Assembly (NCBI GenBank): GCA_038207745.1
Contig: JBBQZL010000186.1
Location: forward strand, 1 to 5,247
Source: JBBQZL01 sp038207745
Lineage (GTDB): Bacteria > Actinomycetota > Thermoleophilia > Solirubrobacterales > 70-9
Reading direction: 5' to 3'
DNA: 5,247 nucleotides
The translations under genes were made by a program, and so were the position numbers. The number at the start of each line of letters is the position of its first letter. The stretch's first letter is position 1. This document shows positions 1 to 5,176 of this stretch, piece after piece. The notes beneath the pieces are model-generated. The model was given only the letters and a program-made list of their open reading frames with translations, was not told where the DNA came from and ran no database searches.

Positions 1-2
1 CC

Positions 3-221
3 CTTCGCGAACGTTCGGCAAACTTCGCCGACACGTTGGAGACCGACCTCTCCTCGCTTTGGCCTTCGTTCGACGAGGCACGCGAACGCATCTCGTCCGA
101 GCTTGCCATCAAGCCGGGCAAGAAGGATGACCGCTTATACCGCCAGGCAGCCGCCGAGGCCGGACAGCCCCCGGACCTCCTCATCGACGTTCTTGATGCC
201 GTCCGCGGGATGGCCGAGTAA
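3..221 (+). CDS. 3' end of an unrecognised protein gene (partial at window edge)
   Basis: The frame is open from the window edge to a TAA at 219-221 and gives 72 residues. A TTG at 36 could start translation, but nothing resembling a ribosome binding site precedes it and the frame continues upstream, so I read this as the C-terminal part of a longer protein. The visible part is charged and probably helical: an acidic, amphipathic stretch (around SLWPSFDEARERISSELAI), a basic turn (KPGKKDDR), then a helix-like segment ending in VLDAVRGMAE. I see no cysteine pairs, membrane segment or family signature, and I do not recognise it. Codon use is GC-rich and consistent with a real gene. A 455-nt gap separates it from the next gene, so no operon partner can be proposed. 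Confidence 0.5.
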   Translation, partial: LRERSANFADTLETDLSSLWPSFDEARERISSELAIKPGKKDDRLYRQAAAEAGQPPDLLIDVLDAVRGMAE

Positions 222-360
222 TGGATGGCGTCCCGGTCAACTCTTCCGAGTCGCCTCCGTTGGCTATATGAGTGCGCTTCGAAAATTGAGGTCCACCGCT
301 ACCTCCGCGTCCCATTCTCAACCTATTGCCCTCAGCGGCGCAGGCGGTCCGCCCCGATTC

Positions 361-379
361 CGCCCTTCCGAGAAGGGCG
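361..379. other. Perfect 8-bp hairpin with 3-nt loop
   Basis: CGCCCTTC at 361-368 pairs completely with GAAGGGCG at 372-379 around the loop CGA. It lies 140 nt after the end of the partial gene. The + strand continues with AAAA rather than a T-run, so it is not a canonical rho-independent terminator in that direction. It may be a U-less terminator for the upstream gene or simply a folded RNA element. Confidence 0.4.
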
Positions 380-482
380 AAAAGGGGTCGAGAATGGGGC
401 CGAGCGGGGTGCCATGGCCGACACAAAAGTCGGTCATTAGCAGTGCTATCTTGCCGGAAATCGCTTTTTAGAGCGAAATGTC

Positions 483-542
483 GTGCCTAGCCGAAGCGGT
501 CTTTCAAGCCGAAGGTCGCGGGTTCGACTCCCGTCGGGCGCA
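483..542 (+). pseudogene. Degenerate tRNA-like segment lacking the D arm (anticodon TTC by position)
   Basis: The 3' part reads as a tRNA. An anticodon arm at 496-512 has loop CTTTCAA with T at the position-33 equivalent and TTC in the anticodon position (Glu by that reading); four of five stem pairs form, one of them T-G, and G496-A512 is mismatched. A five-base variable region follows at 513-517. The T arm at 518-534 is complete, with loop TTCGACT and five pairs including one G-T. The 3' acceptor strand CGGGCGC lies at 535-541, with discriminator A at 542 and no encoded CCA. The matching 5' strand of a normal gene would be GCGCCCG, which is absent. GTGCCT at 483-488 can instead pair with GGGCGC using two wobbles, but only six bases separate this strand from the anticodon stem, leaving no room for a D arm. 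A decayed tRNA or an integration-site fragment is likelier than a functional tRNA. The 3' half also resembles Lys- or Arg-type tRNAs, so the Glu identity is weak. Confidence 0.55.
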
Positions 543-549
543 TCGTTAA

Positions 550-572
550 TCCCCTGAAGCTGAGGGGGTTTT
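550..572 (+). terminator. Rho-independent terminator behind the tRNA-like segment
   Basis: CCCCT at 551-555 pairs with AGGGG at 563-567 around a 7-nt loop (GAAGCTG). T550 with G568 adds a wobble pair, and TTTT follows at 569-572. It begins 8 nt after the tRNA discriminator base, the usual place for a tRNA transcript terminator. It is the only hairpin in the window followed by a real T-run. A further hairpin (GGAGG/CCTCC, 574-589) follows immediately. Confidence 0.7.
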
Positions 573-641
573 CGGAGGCCAGGACCTCCTGCGTGAAACC
601 GCGCCTTTCGCGCAACTGAGGAATCGCGGCACCAACGGCCG

Positions 642-659
642 GCTTCGATCGTCCGAAGC
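642..659. promoter_or_regulatory. Inverted repeat upstream of the baeRF-HPF pair
   Basis: GCTTCG at 642-647 is the inverted copy of CGAAGC at 654-659, with a 6-nt spacer. It ends 17 nt before the baeRF start codon, where an operator or a 5' leader hairpin could act. A TAGAGT that could serve as a -10 box lies at 661-666, but no convincing -35 accompanies it. This is a position-based suggestion; a 6-bp repeat can occur by chance in GC-rich DNA. Confidence 0.25.
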
Positions 660-676
660 GTAGAGTGCCATAGGCT

Positions 677-1825
677 ATGAACTCAGTCGCGGCCGATTAT
701 TCAGACGAGCTCCTGAGCCCGCGGGAGGCGCCCTGTCTCTCGCTTTATCAGCCGACATCTCGGCGTCCTCCGGAGAACCTGCAGGACCCGATCCGGTTTC
801 GCAATCTCGTCAGGACGATGGAAACCTCACTGCAGGAGAGCTATTCGGCCAAGGATGTGCGGGGACTCCTGAAGCCCTTCCGGGTCTTGGCCGACGATCA
901 CGACTTCTGGAGCACGACTCACGAGGGGCTCGCCGTGCTTGGGGCGCCGGGTTTCTTCCGCGTCTACCGACTGGAGCGGCCAGTAGAGGAGTTGGCGAAC
1001 GTGGCCGACAGCTTCCACACCAAGCCGTTGATGCGCATCGTGCAGTCGGCCGATCGGTACCAGGTCCTGGGTCTGGATCTGCAGAAGATCAAGCTCTTCG
1101 AGGGCAACCGCGATTCTCTCGCCGAGGTCGATCTGGCCACCGGTGTCCCGCGCACGATGATCGCGGCGCTGGGCGATGAGGTGAGCGAGCCACATCAGAC
1201 CGTCGGGTCGTACGGGACGGGCGCCGGAGGGACGGCGATGCACCACGGCCACGGCGGCAGGAAGGACGAGGTGGACATCGACGCGGAGCGCTTCTTCCGC
1301 GTCGTCGACCGGGCCGTGTTGAAGCACCACTCGCGGCCGACGGGCCTCCCCTTGCTGTTGGCGGCGCTCGCCGAGCATCAGGCGCGCTTTCGCGGGGTCA
1401 GCCGCAACCCGTTTCTTCTCGATCGGGGGCTGGAGATCGATCCTGACGCGCTGGGGATCGAGGAGCTCCGTGAGCGAGCCTGGGAGGCCGTCGAGCCCCA
1501 GTATCTGGCCCGACTGACGGCGCTGATCGAGCAGTTCGGGACCGCGACGGCCAACGGCCTCGGCGGGGACAGTCTCGCTCGGGTCGCCGAGGCGGCCGTG
1601 GCCGGGAAGATCGCGACGTTGCTGATCGAGGCCGACCGCCAGCTTCCCGGCCGGATCGATGCTGCGAGTGGTACGGTCGAGCCCGACGAGCTTTCTAAGG
1701 TCGGCGTCGATGACATCCTCGACGATCTGGGCGAGATCGTTTTGAGGGCGGGTGGCCAAGTCGTCGTCGTACCGGCCGAGAGAATGCCCACGACGACGGG
1801 AGTAGCGGCGATCTACCGCTACTGA
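677..1825 (+). CDS. baeRF family 3 protein (bacterial homologue of the archaeo-eukaryotic release factor)
   Basis: The 382-residue soluble protein matches my knowledge of the baeRF_family3 group, bacterial relatives of eRF1/aRF1 and Pelota proposed to act on stalled or idle ribosomes. Family-like stretches are APCLSLYQPT (residues 18-27), GLLKPFRVLADDHDFW (63-78), EGLAVLGAPGFFRVYRLE (83-100), FHTKPLMRIVQSADRYQVLGL (near 113-133), the strand IKLFEG (138-143), and RAWEAVEP (267-274). The C-terminal third ends in an L7Ae-like strand pattern (about 359-382) closing with AAIYRY. A Gly/His-rich loop at 177-195 precedes ERFFRVVDRAV (204-214), where eRF1 proteins carry the peptide-releasing GGQ loop; GHGGR is present and no GGQ. 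The ATG at 677 lies one codon after an in-frame stop, so it is the most upstream start possible; no strong Shine-Dalgarno is visible. The HPF gene starts 36 nt downstream, indicating cotranscription and a ribosome-centred role. Family assignment is fairly secure; biochemical activity is not. Confidence 0.85.
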   Translation: MNSVAADYSDELLSPREAPCLSLYQPTSRRPPENLQDPIRFRNLVRTMETSLQESYSAKDVRGLLKPFRVLADDHDFWSTTHEGLAVLGAPGFFRVYRLERPVEELANVADSFHTKPLMRIVQSADRYQVLGLDLQKIKLFEGNRDSLAEVDLATGVPRTMIAALGDEVSEPHQTVGSYGTGAGGTAMHHGHGGRKDEVDIDAERFFRVVDRAVLKHHSRPTGLPLLLAALAEHQARFRGVSRNPFLLDRGLEIDPDALGIEELRERAWEAVEPQYLARLTALIEQFGTATANGLGGDSLARVAEAAVAGKIATLLIEADRQLPGRIDAASGTVEPDELSKVGVDDILDDLGEIVLRAGGQVVVVPAERMPTTTGVAAIYRY

Positions 1826-1861
1826 GCCCGGAACACGTCAGCGAGCTGCGCGGTCCCCGAT

Positions 1862-2176
1862 ATGAAGATCCAGATCAACACAGACAACACGGTCGAAGGT
1901 CACGAGGAGCTCTCTCGCGAAACCGAGGAGATCGTGGAACATGGGCTGGCGCGATTCGGCGACCGGGTCACCCGGGTGGAGGTCCACCTGAGCGACGTGA
2001 ACGGCGCCAAGCACGGGGTCGATGACAAGCGTTGCCTGCTCGAGGCTCACCTCACCGGGCTCCAGCCGCAGGTGGTCAGCGACCAGGCGGAATCTCTGCA
2101 CAGCGCCACCACCGGTGCGACCAGGAAGCTGGTCAGAACCATCGACAGCACGATCGGTCGGCTAAGCGACCACTGA
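1862..2176 (+). CDS. Short HPF/RaiA-family (S30AE) ribosome hibernation factor
   Basis: The product has 104 residues, the size of a single S30AE domain with the expected beta-alpha-beta-beta-beta-alpha order. A first strand MKIQINTDN (1-9) is followed by a helix over about 13-32, a strand RVTRVEVHLSDV (35-46), a loop NGAKHGVDDKRC (47-58), a strand LLEAHLTGL (59-67), a strand around residue 70, and a C-terminal helix from about 76 to 102. The DVNG...GVDDKRC segment is typical of small actinobacterial HPF/RaiA-like proteins. Proteins of this fold bind the decoding region of the 30S subunit, block mRNA and tRNA binding and keep ribosomes inactive under stress. The C-terminal dimerisation domain of long HPF, common in actinobacteria, is absent, so this is probably an additional short paralogue. 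The C-terminal helix is less basic than in classical YfiA/HPF. Only a weak ribosome binding site precedes the ATG, consistent with translational coupling to baeRF. Confidence 0.82.
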   Translation: MKIQINTDNTVEGHEELSRETEEIVEHGLARFGDRVTRVEVHLSDVNGAKHGVDDKRCLLEAHLTGLQPQVVSDQAESLHSATTGATRKLVRTIDSTIGRLSDH

Positions 2177-2184
2177 GGATCGCG

Positions 2185-2209
2185 ATCTGCCGCGAGCAGG
2201 ACGGCAGAT
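2185..2209. terminator. 8-bp hairpin just after the HPF gene
   Basis: ATCTGCCG at 2185-2192 pairs perfectly with CGGCAGAT at 2202-2209 around a 9-nt loop, starting 8 nt after the HPF stop codon. The position is right for ending the baeRF-HPF transcript, but no T-run follows, so it would be a U-less terminator. Confidence 0.45.
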
Positions 2210-2215
2210 GCTGGG

Positions 2216-2254
2216 GGAGGCGCCCGTCCGTCCGGCTCGTCGTAGCCGGCCTCC
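2216..2254. terminator. Nested hairpin between convergent genes
   Basis: An inner stem CCGGCT/AGCCGG (2232-2237 with 2244-2249, loop CGTCGT) sits inside an outer complementarity GGAGGC/GCCTCC (2216-2221 with 2249-2254) that shares base 2249. It lies between the ends of the HPF gene and the oppositely oriented methyltransferase gene, so it could end transcripts from both sides. There is no T-run on either strand. Confidence 0.4.
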
Positions 2255-2272
2255 GGGGTTGTGCGAAGGGGG

Positions 2273-3133
2273 CTAGGCGGTTGCCGAGGCGAGCAGCACC
2301 ACGTTCGAGAAGCTCAGCGGCCTCGAGCCACCCCCCGCATCCGCTGCCGCCTGCGTGATCGCATCCCAGGCCTCCTCTTGGGCCTCGCCTGCGTACTGCT
2401 CGATCATCGCCCGGATTGGGGCGGCGATCGCCCTGGTGTAGGCGGTGAAGTGCTCCGGGGAGTCGAATTCGAAGGTGACCTCGCCCTGCTCAACGGCGAC
2501 CTTCGAGAACCCACCACCTTCGAGCAACCCGCCGATGGCAGCGGGGGTGGGGCGGGAGAGGGGCCCGGGCGTTCCGGCCGGGGGCGGGGACAGATTCAGC
2601 AGCTCCATCGTCGTCCGCATCGGAATCGAGAGGAAGGGAACCTGATCGGGCTCCCCCCACGAGCTGATCGCGATCCGCGCGCCCGGCTCGAGGAAGCCTC
2701 GGATGCGCCCCGCGGCGGCCTCCGCGTCAGGCTCGAAGATGATTCCCCAGCGCGAGACGGCGGCGTCGAAGCTGGCCTGCGGAAAATCGAGGCTGGAGGC
2801 GTCGCACTCGATGAACTCGACTTTGCCCAAGCCGGCCGCCGCCGCGCGTTCCCGTCCGAAGGCGAGCATCTCGGCGGAGAAGTCGGTGGCCACAACGCGG
2901 CCGTCTGGGCCTGCCTTTCGCGCGGCGGTGAGCGCCGGCTCGCCATAGCCGGCGGCGACGTCCAGGACCCGGCTTCCCGACTGCACGTCAGCGAGCTCCA
3001 CCAGCCGCTCGCTGATGTGCCCGGTTGCGCTGTCACTGAACTCGCTCCACTCCTTCCATCCCACCGCAGCAGAGTCCCAATTCTTGTGCTGCGCCTCGCG
3101 GAAGTCGACCGGGTCGATCGCCTTGGATTCCAT
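2273..3133 (-). CDS. Class I SAM-dependent methyltransferase (UbiE/Methyltransf_11-like)
   Basis: The 286-residue protein has a Rossmann-type methyltransferase domain. A helical N-terminus carries NWDSAAVGWKEWSEF (18-32), a lead-in common in UbiE-like enzymes. Motif I, VLDVAAGYGEPAL (56-68), is the SAM-binding glycine loop. The acidic residue that would hold the ribose is D84 in VVATDFS. D111 in ECDASSLDF fits the adenine-contacting position. FDAAVSRWGIIFEPD (122-136) and FLEPGARIAISSWG (147-160) correspond to strands 4 and 5. The C-terminal part (about 165-286) is probably the substrate lid. The substrate cannot be read from sequence: quinone, lipid or small-molecule methylation are all possible. 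The frame continues 24 nt upstream to another ATG at 3157, but an AGGAGG sits inside that extension, 7 nt before the ATG at 3133, so I chose 3133. The gene stands alone, divergent from the beta-helix gene and convergent with the HPF gene. Confidence 0.88.
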   Translation of the reverse strand: MESKAIDPVDFREAQHKNWDSAAVGWKEWSEFSDSATGHISERLVELADVQSGSRVLDVAAGYGEPALTAARKAGPDGRVVATDFSAEMLAFGRERAAAAGLGKVEFIECDASSLDFPQASFDAAVSRWGIIFEPDAEAAAGRIRGFLEPGARIAISSWGEPDQVPFLSIPMRTTMELLNLSPPPAGTPGPLSRPTPAAIGGLLEGGGFSKVAVEQGEVTFEFDSPEHFTAYTRAIAAPIRAMIEQYAGEAQEEAWDAITQAAADAGGGSRPLSFSNVVLLASATA

Positions 3134-3140
3134 GCTCGCT

Positions 3141-3146
3141 CCTCCT
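3141..3146 (-). promoter_or_regulatory. Shine-Dalgarno AGGAGG that fixes the methyltransferase start
   Basis: On the - strand AGGAGG is followed by seven bases and then the ATG at 3133. It lies inside the coding extension that an ATG start at 3157 would imply, so it argues for the shorter protein. Confidence 0.8.
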
Positions 3147-3286
3147 GACCACTCCATTGGCAGTGCACGGGAACGCTAACCGACTCCGTGCCGCTTAGCA
3201 GTGCTTTATCCCAGTCGCATATGACTCGGGCGAGGCGGATTTGGCCCTGGAACGACGAAGGTTCAGCCGGATTCCGCGAATATCGG

Positions 3287-3292
3287 AAAGGA
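3287..3292 (+). promoter_or_regulatory. Ribosome binding site of the beta-helix gene
   Basis: AAAGGA precedes the ATG at 3303 by 10 nt. The spacing is slightly long, but it fits this start better than the in-frame ATG at 3324, which would also shorten the basic n-region of the signal peptide. Confidence 0.5.
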
Positions 3293-3302
3293 CACAATAG
3301 AA

Positions 3303-4520
3303 ATGATCGCTGCACTCACGAGAATGCGCGGCAATGTGCCGGCGGTTCTCGCCAATCGCCGTCTGCTGGCGCTCAGCGTCGTCGCGGCGTCCATCGCTGC
3401 ACTCGGGGGTACCGCGGGTCAGGCAGTGGCAAAGCCCGGCCCGAAGACGCTCTGGGTCTCCCCTGACGGCGGCAAGGCTGCGACTTGCACCAAGAACGAC
3501 CCGTGCAAGACGATTACGGCCGCGATCAATCGCGCCCGGCCAAACTCCAAGGTGATGGTCGAGAAGGGGACCTACCGCGAACAGGTCACGATCGACAAGA
3601 GGGTCGCCCTCGTCGGAATCGGAGAGCCCCGGATCAATGCGCAAGGCCAGGAAAACGGCGTCATGCTCGTGGGCGCCGCTGCCGCGGGATCGCGGGTGAA
3701 GGGCTTCGAAATCACAGGGGCCACCTTCGAGGGCATATTGGCGCTGCAGACCAAGCACGTGCAGATCGTCGGCAACGTGGTCTCGCGTAACGACCGAGGC
3801 ATGTTTGCCAAAGAACCGGCCGGAGAGTGCGCGCCCCAGGGCCAGGTCCCGGGGGACTGCGGCGAGGGGATTCATCTGATGAGCGTGATCGGTTCACGAG
3901 TCGCGCAGAACGATGTCTTCGGGAATGCGGGAGGCATCCTCCTGACCGACGAGGAAGGGCCGACCGCCTACAACCGCATCGACCACAACACCGTGCGACG
4001 AAATCCATACGATTGCGGCATCACCCTTGCCGGCCACAGTCCGCTGGCCGTCTCCGAATCCGGAATGGTCCGACCGGGGAAGGCGGGCGTCCACGACAAC
4101 CGCATTCTCGACAACGTCTCCAATGAAAACGGCCTCGAAGGCGAGGGCGCCGGCATCCTGATCGCTGCCGCAGCCCCAGGCTCCGGTGCCTACAACAACA
4201 TGGTGGTGGGCAACACGGCCAAGGGGAACAACCTTGCAGGAGTCACCCTTCACAGCCATGCCCCCAACCAGGATCTGAACGGGAACAAGATCATCGGCAA
4301 CAAGCTCTCCCGCGATGGTCTCGGCGGCGACCCGGATGCCGGCGTTACCCATACCACCGGAATCCTCGTCTTCAGCGCGGTCAGCCCGCTGACGGGCACG
4401 GCGATCAAGGGGAACCGGATCAAGAGCGTCCACTTCGGCATCTGGACGCACAACGTGCCGACCCTCAATCCAAAGGCGAACAAGTTCGTCGACGTGGCAG
4501 TGCCGCTGACTCAGAACTAG
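3303..4520 (+). CDS. Secreted right-handed parallel beta-helix protein (pectate-lyase-like fold, NosD/PbH1-type repeats)
   Basis: The product has 405 residues. A basic N-terminus ending in NRR (18-20) is followed by a hydrophobic segment (21-38) and a likely signal peptidase site after AVA (41-43), so export is expected. The mature protein opens with LWVSPDGG and CTKNDPCKTITAAI (62-75), the usual entry to secreted beta-helix proteins; C62 and C68 probably form a disulfide. Coils of the N-x(3-4)-N...G-I/V type follow: VQIVGNVVSRNDRG (153-166), VAQNDVFGNAGGILLT (200-215), NRIDHNTVRRN (224-234), VHDNRILDNVSNENG (263-277), MVVGNTAKGNNLAGVTL (300-316), NGNKIIGNKLSRDG (326-339) and IKGNRIKSVHFGIW (368-381). 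C176 and C186 bracket an inserted loop; C238 has no obvious partner. Such folds bind or cleave polysaccharides, but I see no catalytic signature of a named lyase family. AAAGGA at 3287-3292 lies 10 nt before the ATG, supporting this start over the ATG at 3324. Confidence 0.85.
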   Translation: MIAALTRMRGNVPAVLANRRLLALSVVAASIAALGGTAGQAVAKPGPKTLWVSPDGGKAATCTKNDPCKTITAAINRARPNSKVMVEKGTYREQVTIDKRVALVGIGEPRINAQGQENGVMLVGAAAAGSRVKGFEITGATFEGILALQTKHVQIVGNVVSRNDRGMFAKEPAGECAPQGQVPGDCGEGIHLMSVIGSRVAQNDVFGNAGGILLTDEEGPTAYNRIDHNTVRRNPYDCGITLAGHSPLAVSESGMVRPGKAGVHDNRILDNVSNENGLEGEGAGILIAAAAPGSGAYNNMVVGNTAKGNNLAGVTLHSHAPNQDLNGNKIIGNKLSRDGLGGDPDAGVTHTTGILVFSAVSPLTGTAIKGNRIKSVHFGIWTHNVPTLNPKANKFVDVAVPLTQN

Positions 4521-4540
4521 CGGCAAACCGAAATGGCAGA

Positions 4541-4583
4541 GCCGCCGCGAGCGTGGCGTCCCTTCGATCACGCTCGCGGTGGC
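4541..4583 (+). terminator. Long 15-bp hairpin after the beta-helix gene
   Basis: Bases 4541-4555 pair with 4569-4583 over 15 positions, fourteen Watson-Crick and one G-T (4544 with 4580), around a 13-nt loop. It begins 20 nt after the stop codon at 4518-4520. It is by far the strongest inverted repeat in the window. No T-run follows, so it would act as a U-less terminator or as a 3' structure protecting the transcript. Confidence 0.6.
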
Positions 4584-4719
4584 CTCAGCTTGCCGAAATC
4601 GGCCCATCTCGCCTGCAAGGCCCGCCCTCGGCCGGCTTCGACGCGTCCACCCGGTGAGCTCGGCGATTGCGCCGCGTCGGCCGGCGGGCTACGTTAGGTC
4701 TGGGTTCAACGCCAATTCG

Positions 4720-4724
4720 AGGAG
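4720..4724 (+). promoter_or_regulatory. Shine-Dalgarno AGGAG of the GFA-type gene
   Basis: AGGAG lies 7 nt before the ATG at 4732 and decides the start. The same frame is open upstream to 4579, but that part would run through the shoulder of the hairpin and has no family resemblance. Confidence 0.75.
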
Positions 4725-4731
4725 AGGTCTG

Positions 4732-5121
4732 ATGACTGAAACGCTTAAGGGCAGTTGCCTGTGCGGCGGCGTCGAGTACGAGGTTCGGGATCCGGAAGCG
4801 CTCGGCTACTGCCATTGCACCCGCTGTCAGCGCTGGACGGGGTCGAGCCTGGCGGGGGTGGTCGTGGCCAAGGAGAACTTCAGCTTCACCAAGGGTGAGG
4901 AGCTGGTGAATACCTACGAGAGCGAGTTCGCTCCGAGGAACTTCTGCAGCAACTGCGGATCCAGCATCTACGACGACCTCGGCGAGAAATACTTCGTGGC
5001 CGCCGGGCTGATGCGGGACCTTGATCTAGAGCCGAGCTTTCACCTCCAGGTCGCATACAAAGCGAGCTGGCACGAGATCGGCGGCGACGCCCCCCAGTTC
5101 GCCGAGAACCCGCCCGCCTGA
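4732..5121 (+). CDS. GFA/CENP-V-type zinc-binding protein
   Basis: The 129-residue protein is a complete single GFA domain, the usual length for the family. All seven zinc-ligand cysteines are in place: C9 and C11 in GSCLCGG (7-13), C27, C29 and C32 in YCHCTRCQRWTGSS (26-39), and C72 and C75 in FCSNCGS (71-77). The core also carries the typical strand pattern VEYEV (14-18) and a late HLQVAYKASW segment (104-113), where family members commonly have a similar aromatic-rich end. The family was named for glutathione-dependent formaldehyde activation, but most members have no demonstrated activity. Actinobacteria usually make mycothiol rather than glutathione, so the name should not be taken literally here. 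It is preceded by a clear Shine-Dalgarno and separated from the beta-helix gene by a long hairpin, so it is probably transcribed on its own. A 5-bp tetraloop hairpin (5114-5127) straddles its stop codon. Confidence 0.88.
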   Translation: MTETLKGSCLCGGVEYEVRDPEALGYCHCTRCQRWTGSSLAGVVVAKENFSFTKGEELVNTYESEFAPRNFCSNCGSSIYDDLGEKYFVAAGLMRDLDLEPSFHLQVAYKASWHEIGGDAPQFAENPPA

Positions 5122-5156
5122 AGGCGGTCAACGCGGGCTGGAATTCCGCGACCGGA

Positions 5157-5176
5157 CGGAAGCGGGAAGGCTTCCG
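5157..5176. terminator. 7-bp hairpin downstream of the GFA-type gene
   Basis: CGGAAGC at 5157-5163 pairs fully with GCTTCCG at 5170-5176 if G5170 pairs with C5163, leaving a 6-nt loop. It lies 35 nt after the stop codon. There is no T-run. The remaining bases to the window end (5177-5247) show no gene I can support on either strand. Confidence 0.35.

Larger units (their letters stand above)
222..676. other. 455-nt gap without a protein gene: hairpins, tRNA-like remnant, terminator
   Basis: The reading frames crossing this stretch are low-complexity and have no credible start or family resemblance. It contains a perfect 8-bp hairpin at 361-379, a 5-bp hairpin at 418-433 (CCGAC/GTCGG), a 5-bp hairpin at 461-476 (TCGCT/AGCGA), the tRNA-like segment at 483-542, the terminator at 550-572, a second 5-bp hairpin at 574-589 (GGAGG/CCTCC), and an inverted repeat at 642-659 shortly before the next gene. 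Nothing else was recognisable. Confidence 0.6.

Noticed and set aside
437..447. The 11-base string TTAGCAGTGCT also occurs at 3195-3205
   Set aside because: The flanks differ, the copies are about 2.7 kb apart, and no insertion-sequence structure lies between them; chance is the simplest explanation.
103..471. A 122-codon + strand frame and a 71-codon frame in the gap after the first gene
   Set aside because: The first overlaps the real partial gene out of frame; both are low-complexity and run across hairpins with no ribosome binding site.
827..1759. A 310-codon open frame on the - strand opposite the baeRF gene
   Set aside because: It is antisense to a gene with clear family motifs, its translation is Arg/Gln/Asp-rich without recognisable domains, and long mirror frames are expected in GC-rich DNA.
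1751..1759. A GGQ tripeptide near the C-terminus of the baeRF protein (residues 359-361)
   Set aside because: It lies in the C-terminal L7Ae-like strand (GGQVVVVPAERM), where related proteins have GG plus a variable residue, so it is not the catalytic release loop.
2261..3148. A 295-codon open frame on the + strand opposite the methyltransferase
   Set aside because: The - strand reading has the SAM-binding motifs and a strong Shine-Dalgarno; the + reading is low-complexity and featureless.
3249..3253. GGAAC upstream of the beta-helix gene as an ECF sigma -35 element
   Set aside because: No matching -10 element such as CGTC is present at 16-17 nt, and five bases alone are not evidence.
3195..4607. 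Two long - strand frames (3195-3875 and 3894-4607) opposite the beta-helix gene
   Set aside because: Both are mirrors of the signal-peptide-bearing, repeat-containing + strand gene and lack plausible starts or motifs.
4579..4731. A 51-codon N-terminal extension of the GFA-type protein
   Set aside because: It overlaps the 3' arm of the 4541-4583 hairpin, has no family resemblance, and a clear AGGAG precedes the internal ATG at 4732.
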